A program made the position numbers and the translations under genes. From NCBI RefSeq assembly GCF_003711515.1, contig NW_021167082.1, forward strand, positions 1,001,310 to 1,065,309: DNA of 64,000 nucleotides, in the 5' to 3' direction. Below the pieces are notes generated by a model that did not search any database, was not told where the DNA came from, and saw nothing but the letters and a program-made list of their open reading frames with translations. Shown here in pieces: positions 58,704-64,000 of this stretch; the stretch's first letter is position 1; every line of letters starts with the position of its first letter. Source of the DNA: Sodiomyces alkalinus F11 (lineage: Eukaryota > Ascomycota > Sordariomycetes > Glomerellales > Plectosphaerellaceae).

Positions 58704-59066
58704 CGTATTAACAAGGAAATAGAGCGTCTTAAAACGGAGGAGGAGGTGACCGAGGCTTCCCTTTTATCTGCTTATCGCGCGTTAAAGAAAGCATAGAAGG
58801 AAGCTTCTAAGTCTTTAGCCCGTTTAGCCCGAATCCGTCGTTAGAGGGAGTCTCTTCGTTCTAAGGGTATAACTATAGTGGCCCGCGGCCTTAAGTCCCT
58901 TAATGCTTTAGAGGCGGCGGATCGCGAGGAGTCCGAAGCGGTAGTCGATATATAAGCGGCGGGTACGGTTAACACGATTAACTAGAATCTAATCCTATCG
59001 CAGGATATAGGTGATTTTTCGGATATTAATTTTACGTAGACCGCGGCGTCCGGTTCTAGGTCCTGA
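58704..59066 (+). pseudogene. plus-strand coiled-coil ORF relic beside gypsy element 2
   Basis: About 120 codons with three or four RIP stops. A Lys/Glu/Arg/Ala-rich coiled coil (INKEIERLKTEEEVTEASLL, then SLARLARIRR) is followed by LRSKGITIVARGLKSLNALE and a short acidic tail ending at the TGA 59064-59066. From memory, similar short coiled-coil proteins are abundant as uncharacterised proteins in Sordariomycete repeats; not verified. The stop lies within 10 bp of the apparent pol stop on the other strand. Confidence 0.5.
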
Positions 59067-62000
59067 TAGAGTTCTGTCGGTATTGCTTTAGGAGTTATTT
59101 ATAATGAATTAGGTTGGTTCTGGGTTCCTATATGTTATCGCCGTGGTCGTAATTTTTCTATTTTATAAAATATTCGGTGCCGTCTAGCGTCTCTCGGTAG
59201 TCAAGGATTTATTCTGCTTCGTATACGTCGCTAGTGTCTACCACGATCGTATCTCGCGTGGTTCTTACGTTTATAGGTGCTAGTTCTAATAATAAAATAT
59301 AAAAGTTATTATATATCCTTATTATCGGAGGTAGTAATAGAATATAGTTCGTATCTGACTTTTTCTCTAGGATTTTAAATAGTCCTAATTTTTTAAAATC
59401 TAATTTGTTGCATAGTCGTTATGTTCTGATGTTTTTGCGAATAAGGTAGACGCGGTCCCCCCTCGAAAGGGTTAGTCCCTTAATCCTCGATTAATTTACG
59501 TATCTACTTATTCGTGTTCTGACTATCTCTAGGTCGGTTTATAGTTCTTCGTGTAGTTTTTTCATGCTTTTAACTATTTTTATCGCTCTTAGTACGTCTA
59601 GTCCTTCTAAAGGTTTTCTAAATACTATCGGTGTGTATCCGTAATTTACTTCGAATAGTGTTTTCTTTATTAACTCATTTAACGAGCTGTTATATATAAA
59701 CTATATAAGTAGCAGGTATTATACCTAATTATCTTATTTATACCCTATATAGTATCGTAGGTATTATTCTAGGACTTAGTTTATGATTTCGGTTTATCTA
59801 TCCGTTATAGGGTAAAACGCTATCGAATACTTATATTTCGTTGCTAGCTAGCTTATAACTGCTTTCTAGAAGTTACTAGTAAAGAGCTTATCTCTGTCCG
59901 TGATAATTTTATTCGGTATACCGTGATCCCTAATTAGGCGGTCGATAAAGATACTTGCTAGTTCTTCTGCTATAGTGTTTTTAATATATAGAATATAAAG
60001 AGTGTATTTCGTGAATCGGTCGACGATCACGAATATACTATTATAGGCGGTTCCTATTACTAGATCTTTAGATACTAGAAATCCTATCACGAAGTCTATT
60101 ATAATCGATTTCTATAGTCTGTCTACTACTAGTAGTGGCTTTAGTAGTCCGTAAGGTTTATATCGGCTGCTCTTTACTTCCTGGTAAATATCGTAGTTAC
60201 GAACGAAGTCCCTAACTCGTTCTTTGGTTCCTGTGTAGCCGTATTATTATCGTAATCGGTAGTATATTTTATAAACTCCTTAATATCCATACATCGGCGA
60301 GGCGTATACTTCTTTAAATATAGTGTCGGTTATCCGATTAATACTATTTACCTCTCTATTCTTTAGAGTAAGAGCTTCTCCTTCCTATTAGAGTATAGCT
60401 TACGGTTTAGGTGATTCGTTAAGTGTCCCTAGTCGGCTAAGTGCGTCTGCACGACTATTTTCGCTCTCTTTTATATACTAAATATAGAAGTTGAATTCGG
60501 CTAGGAATTCTGCCTATCGGATTTATCGTTTATTAAGAACCTTAGTAGTGGTGAATTATACGAGGTTCTTATAATCCGTGTAGACTTATACCGGGTATCT
60601 TATCCTTAACAGATACGGTCTCTATTCTTTAAAGGCTTCGATAATAGCTATTAGCTCTTTATCGTGGATTTAATAGTTAAGTTCTGGTCCACTGAGTTTC
60701 TTAGATATAAAGGCTATAGGGTGTAGTCTTCCTTCTATATCGCGCTATCCGAGTTATACTCCTAGAGCCTAGTCGGATACGTCTATTTCGAGTTCGTATT
60801 CTTTATTAGGGTCTGGCATTACTAAGATAGGTTCGCTAGTAACCCTTCCTTTAAGAGCTTAGAATACTTCTTCTATTCTTTCGTTCTATTCGAAGTCGAG
60901 CCCCTTTTTAGTTATTTTAGTTAAGGGAATAGTAATCTTACTATAGTCCTTAATAAATCGTTAATAGTAGTTAACGAGTCCGAGAAAAGACTAAATATTA
61001 TAAACGTTTTAGGGTCGCGGCTATTTAGAGACGTATTAGACTTTCGCCTTATCTATATAGATCTTATTAGGTCGTATCGTATAACCTGAAAAGTTAACTT
61101 CTTACGTGTGGAATTAAACTTTTTCTGGTTCGACTAATAGGTCAGCGTTTTATAGGAGTTATAGGATCGTGTGAATATGTTATCGGTATTCTTCGAGTAT
61201 CTTGGAGAAGATCAGGATATTATCTAGGTATACTATAACGAAGTGGTCTAGATACTTCCTTAGGACGTTATTAATAAGTGTTTAGAATAATACCGGCGTA
61301 TTTATTAGTCTAAAAGGCATAACGAGGTACTCGAAATATCCTCGCTTTATCCGAAACGCTATCTTCCACTCTTCTCCTTCCTTAATCCTAATTAAGTTAT
61401 AGGCTCCTTTTAAGTTAAGTACCGTAAACTATTACGCTCTAACTAGCTAATCTTATATCTCCGAGATAAAAGGTAATAGGTAGCGGTTCTTAATAGTTAT
61501 ATCGTTAAGTTATCGATAATCGATATATAGTTATAGTTTACCGTTTTTCTTTAGTATAAATAGGATTAGGTATCCTGCCGGTAATTATAATACTCTAATA
61601 TAGCCTTTTACTAGTATCTTTTCGAGATATTCTTCTAAGGTATCTAATTCTTTCTAATTTAGCCCGTAAATTAGAAAGAATTTTAGGTGTGTCCCTTCCT
61701 TTAGGGGTATCTCGTGATTATAGTATCGGTGTTTCGGTAATCCGGTCTCTAGACTTTCGGTAAATAGCTTTCCGTATTTACGGTATTCTAGTAATACCTT
61801 AGCGAGTCTATCGTGATCGCTTATTACTAGTCCTTTTTCTACTTCGACGATCTAGTAGATTCCTTTAATAATATTAGTTACGCGTTAATAGTTATACCGT
61901 CGCTGCTATCTTAAAGTCTTTTATACTTCCTTCGCCTTAGTCCCTAACTTCTGGCGGCTATCTAAGTCTCCCTAAGGCCCCTTTGTCGGTAAGTCTTTCT

Positions 62001-64000
62001 GCTGTTTTCGACGGATATCGGGATCGGGTAAGGTTTCCTTCGTGGTCTCCTGCTTATTCTCTAATCTCCACCAGAGCTAGCCAAGCTTCCAGTCTATATC
62101 GGGATTCTATTCGTTAAACTATAGTTCACTAAGGATAACGTCCTTATAACCTATATCGTATATATCGAACTTTATTATTCTAGTCTTATTCTGGATTCTA
62201 ACCCGAAGGTGTATAGTCTCCTAGTCGATAATAACTTCTTCGTAGGACTAGTTCTTTCCCGTATACGGAGTAATCTTATACTCCTCTTCTAGGTACTTTC
62301 TAACCCAGGGAATAAAGAACTTTCTTATAGCTACTAGTAAGATAAAGTTTCCTACTATACCTATATCTAATAATACGTTCGTCTTATATTCGTTAAGTCG
62401 TATTCTAATATAATAGTGCCCTATACTAATACGTGTTATAGAGTATATCTATTAAGTGCCTCTTATATACTCCTAGCGATAGTATACTCCTAGTTTTTTA
62501 CCCGTTTAGCTCGGTATTCGAGGGATATTTCCTTATCTAAGAACCCGTACTAGATTAAGAGCCGTTCTATTTATCGTAGGCGCTTATTAAGGGTCCGGAA
62601 GCGTGATTCCTAAGCTTCTTAGTCTTATCCTAGTTATCGGATTTTCTTAGAAGCGTGTATTACGTAGCTAGTAGTATCGTATTCGTCTAACCAGTACTTA
62701 TAGTAATTATGCCTAGGTAGTTAATCGTCCGATCCTTATAGGCTTACTACCCGGTCGGTAAAAGTATCTCGGTCCTCCTAAGCGTAGTAAGGTCGCTAAT
62801 ATATAACTTATTACTATCCCCCGCCAATATTTATCGGTACTATACGGTAGGCTTTACTAAGGTCCGGTTTAGTAAAACAGACTTAGTAGGTTTATCCTAG
62901 TAGTTCTTCCGTAAGCTAGTCGAGTATCCGTAGCTAGATAGCTTCCTCCTCGACTAGGTCGGCTACTTCTATAAGTTAATACTAGAAGTTCGTGTTATTA
63001 TCCGGGATTCCGTCGGACTCCGTTTCCTAATCTTACTCTTCGAGCTTAGCGATTCTTTTTCGGGCACGATCTTCTCCCTCCTGGATTTCTAAGATCTGCT
63101 TCTATCTCTTAGCTTCTTCTTTCGTCTATCCGTATTTTTAAAGGATTTCTACGATAGTTTATAAAGCTAGTTTATCCTTATCCTAGTCGGGGATCTCAAG
63201 GCTATAATCGTTATCGTACTCGTTACTAGATACTATAACGAGTATCTTCTAGGGTCTCTTAGGGTAGTACCTAGCTCCGTCTTTCCCTAATTAGTGTGTT
63301 AGATAATAGTTATCGTAGCAGGTTACCTAATAGAGGTTAACGTATAGTATTTCGTCCCTATAAATTTCTAGGTATCTAATAGCGTTAATTTCCTTTTAGG
63401 GTCTTTTTTTCTTAATCGTATTTACTTATTATTACGGTCGTTCTTTCTTAGGCTTATAATAGTCGCGTGCGTAGTAACCTAGCCTATTATAGTTATAACA
63501 CTTAACTTTTATTATATCCTTTTTACCCTGCTTATCGCTCTATCGGTTAATATTATCGAGCTCTATAAGTCTACTATAGTATCTATATAAGGTGTTTCTA
63601 AACTAGCGTGGGTATAATTATTTTTTCTTTAAATTAGCTATATAGAATAAAACGCTTATTTAATGCTTTTTCTAATAGCGTTATTTATAGTTCCGGTTAT
63701 CGATACGAATTACTATCGCGGTATATTCGCTAAATATTCTAGGTCGGTCTAATCGGTATAGTTCGTCCTTTACTTCTTCCTTAAGTCCTTAGTAGTACCG
63801 ATCTATAAGGGGCTTATCTGGGTAGCTAAGCTTTAATAAGATTTACTAGAATCTCGTAGTATAGTCCGTAGCTAACTTAGTCTAATATAGCTAGCTTAGT
63901 TATTCGGCTATGACTTATTCCTTATCAGGCTAGCCGAAGATAGCGTTAAGTCTCTTAACGAATACGTCGAAGTTCTCGAAGATTGCCGTGGTCCCGGGCT
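59056..64000 (-). pseudogene. Ty3/gypsy chromovirus gag-pol relic (gypsy element 2), runs off right edge
   Basis: Minus strand, in order from the right edge: gag zinc knuckle near 63,445-63,512 (KCYNYNRLGYYARDYYK, where Cys and His have become Tyr by RIP); aspartic protease NVLLDIGIVGNFI near 62,360; RT with YLDNILIFS at about 61,205-61,230 (YLDD box with the second Asp changed to Asn); RNase H; integrase zinc region near 60,150-60,300; integrase core (open piece 59,866-60,090, IFVIVDRFTKY and GIPNKIITDRDKLF); and a chromodomain near 59,080-59,225 (VYEAE*ILDYRETLDGTEYF). Order PR-RT-RH-IN-chromodomain identifies a chromovirus. Confidence 0.9.

Larger units (their letters stand above)
43850..64000. 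mobile_element. RIP-mutated nested LTR-retrotransposon block
   Basis: From about 43,850 the sequence is strikingly rich in TpA and poor in CpA and TpG, while CpG is kept. Every reading frame is closed by frequent TAG/TAA (from CAG, CAA and TGG). No frame over about 100 codons exists in 20 kb. Protein similarity can still be read through the stops and shows two copia and two chromodomain gypsy elements, all with pol on the minus strand. This is the expected result of RIP in a filamentous ascomycete. Confidence 0.93.

Noticed and set aside
44000..64000. AT-rich centromere-like or isochore DNA instead of RIP
   Set aside because: CpG is retained and loss is specific to CpA/TpG; retroelement proteins can be read through the stops.
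1..64000. tRNA genes, rRNA, CRISPR arrays, telomere repeats, secondary-metabolite cluster
   Set aside because: No convincing B-box (GGTTCGANTCC) with cloverleaf context, no regularly spaced repeats, no TTAGGG arrays, and no PKS/NRPS/terpene genes were seen.

Overview
This window is from a filamentous ascomycete (Pezizomycotina, most likely a Sordariomycete). The evidence is: compact protein-coding genes with introns of about 60-80 nt that carry CTAAC or CTGAC branch sites; single-copy fungal housekeeping genes; and a 20-kb retrotransposon block in which CpA/TpG dinucleotides have been converted to TpA, the mark of repeat-induced point mutation (RIP). I saw no bacterial features, no CRISPR array and no tRNA or rRNA gene.

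Layout, 1-43.85 kb (normal host DNA). In order: a gamma-tubulin complex component cut by the left edge (1-2588, +); the splicing factor YJU2/CWC16 (3795-4865, +); a gene-poor stretch to about 10.8 kb holding one doubtful reading frame; an AIF-like FAD oxidoreductase (10857-12146, +); a probable GPI-anchored cell-wall protein (13575-14375, +); a small two-exon fungal protein (14731-15190, -); a COG0523/CobW zinc-metallochaperone GTPase (16119-17231, +) facing the mitochondrial PrmC/HemK-type methyltransferase (17306-18496, -); a 562-residue protein of unknown function (18894-20582, -); a vacuolar cation-chloride cotransporter of the VHC1 type (21880-26017, -); a vacuolar amino-acid transporter (28578-30962, +); RPB11 (31738-33100, +) facing LSM5 (33560-34137, -); a DEDDy 3'-5' exonuclease (34531-36515, +); the cell-wall regulator SMI1/KNR4 (39118-40824, +); and VPS68 (42207-42974, +). 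These are independent housekeeping functions: RNA synthesis and splicing (YJU2, RPB11, LSM5), vacuole and wall biology (VHC1, AVT, VPS68, SMI1, GPI protein) and mitochondrial or redox functions. They do not form a gene cluster. Several genes (LSM5, RPB11, the 110-residue protein, the 5' ends of SMI1 and the GPI protein) appear only after splicing by hand.

Layout, 43.85-64 kb (RIP-mutated nested retrotransposons). Frames are shattered by TAG/TAA. I read: a copia RT/RNase H relic (45.3-46.7 kb, -); a chromodomain Ty3/gypsy element (46.7-57.8 kb, -) interrupted inside its integrase zinc-binding region by a structurally complete Ty1/copia element (50,095-56,430, -) with two 283-bp LTRs, a 5-bp target duplication AGAAT, a polypurine tract and a primer site matching the initiator tRNA-Met anticodon arm; and a second chromodomain gypsy element (57.8-64.0 kb, -) running off the right edge. 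The most unusual observation is that reading-frame relics on the opposite (+) strand lie tail-to-tail with the 3' end of pol in both gypsy elements, and probably beside the first copia relic. They look like accessory antisense genes carried between pol and the 3' LTR.
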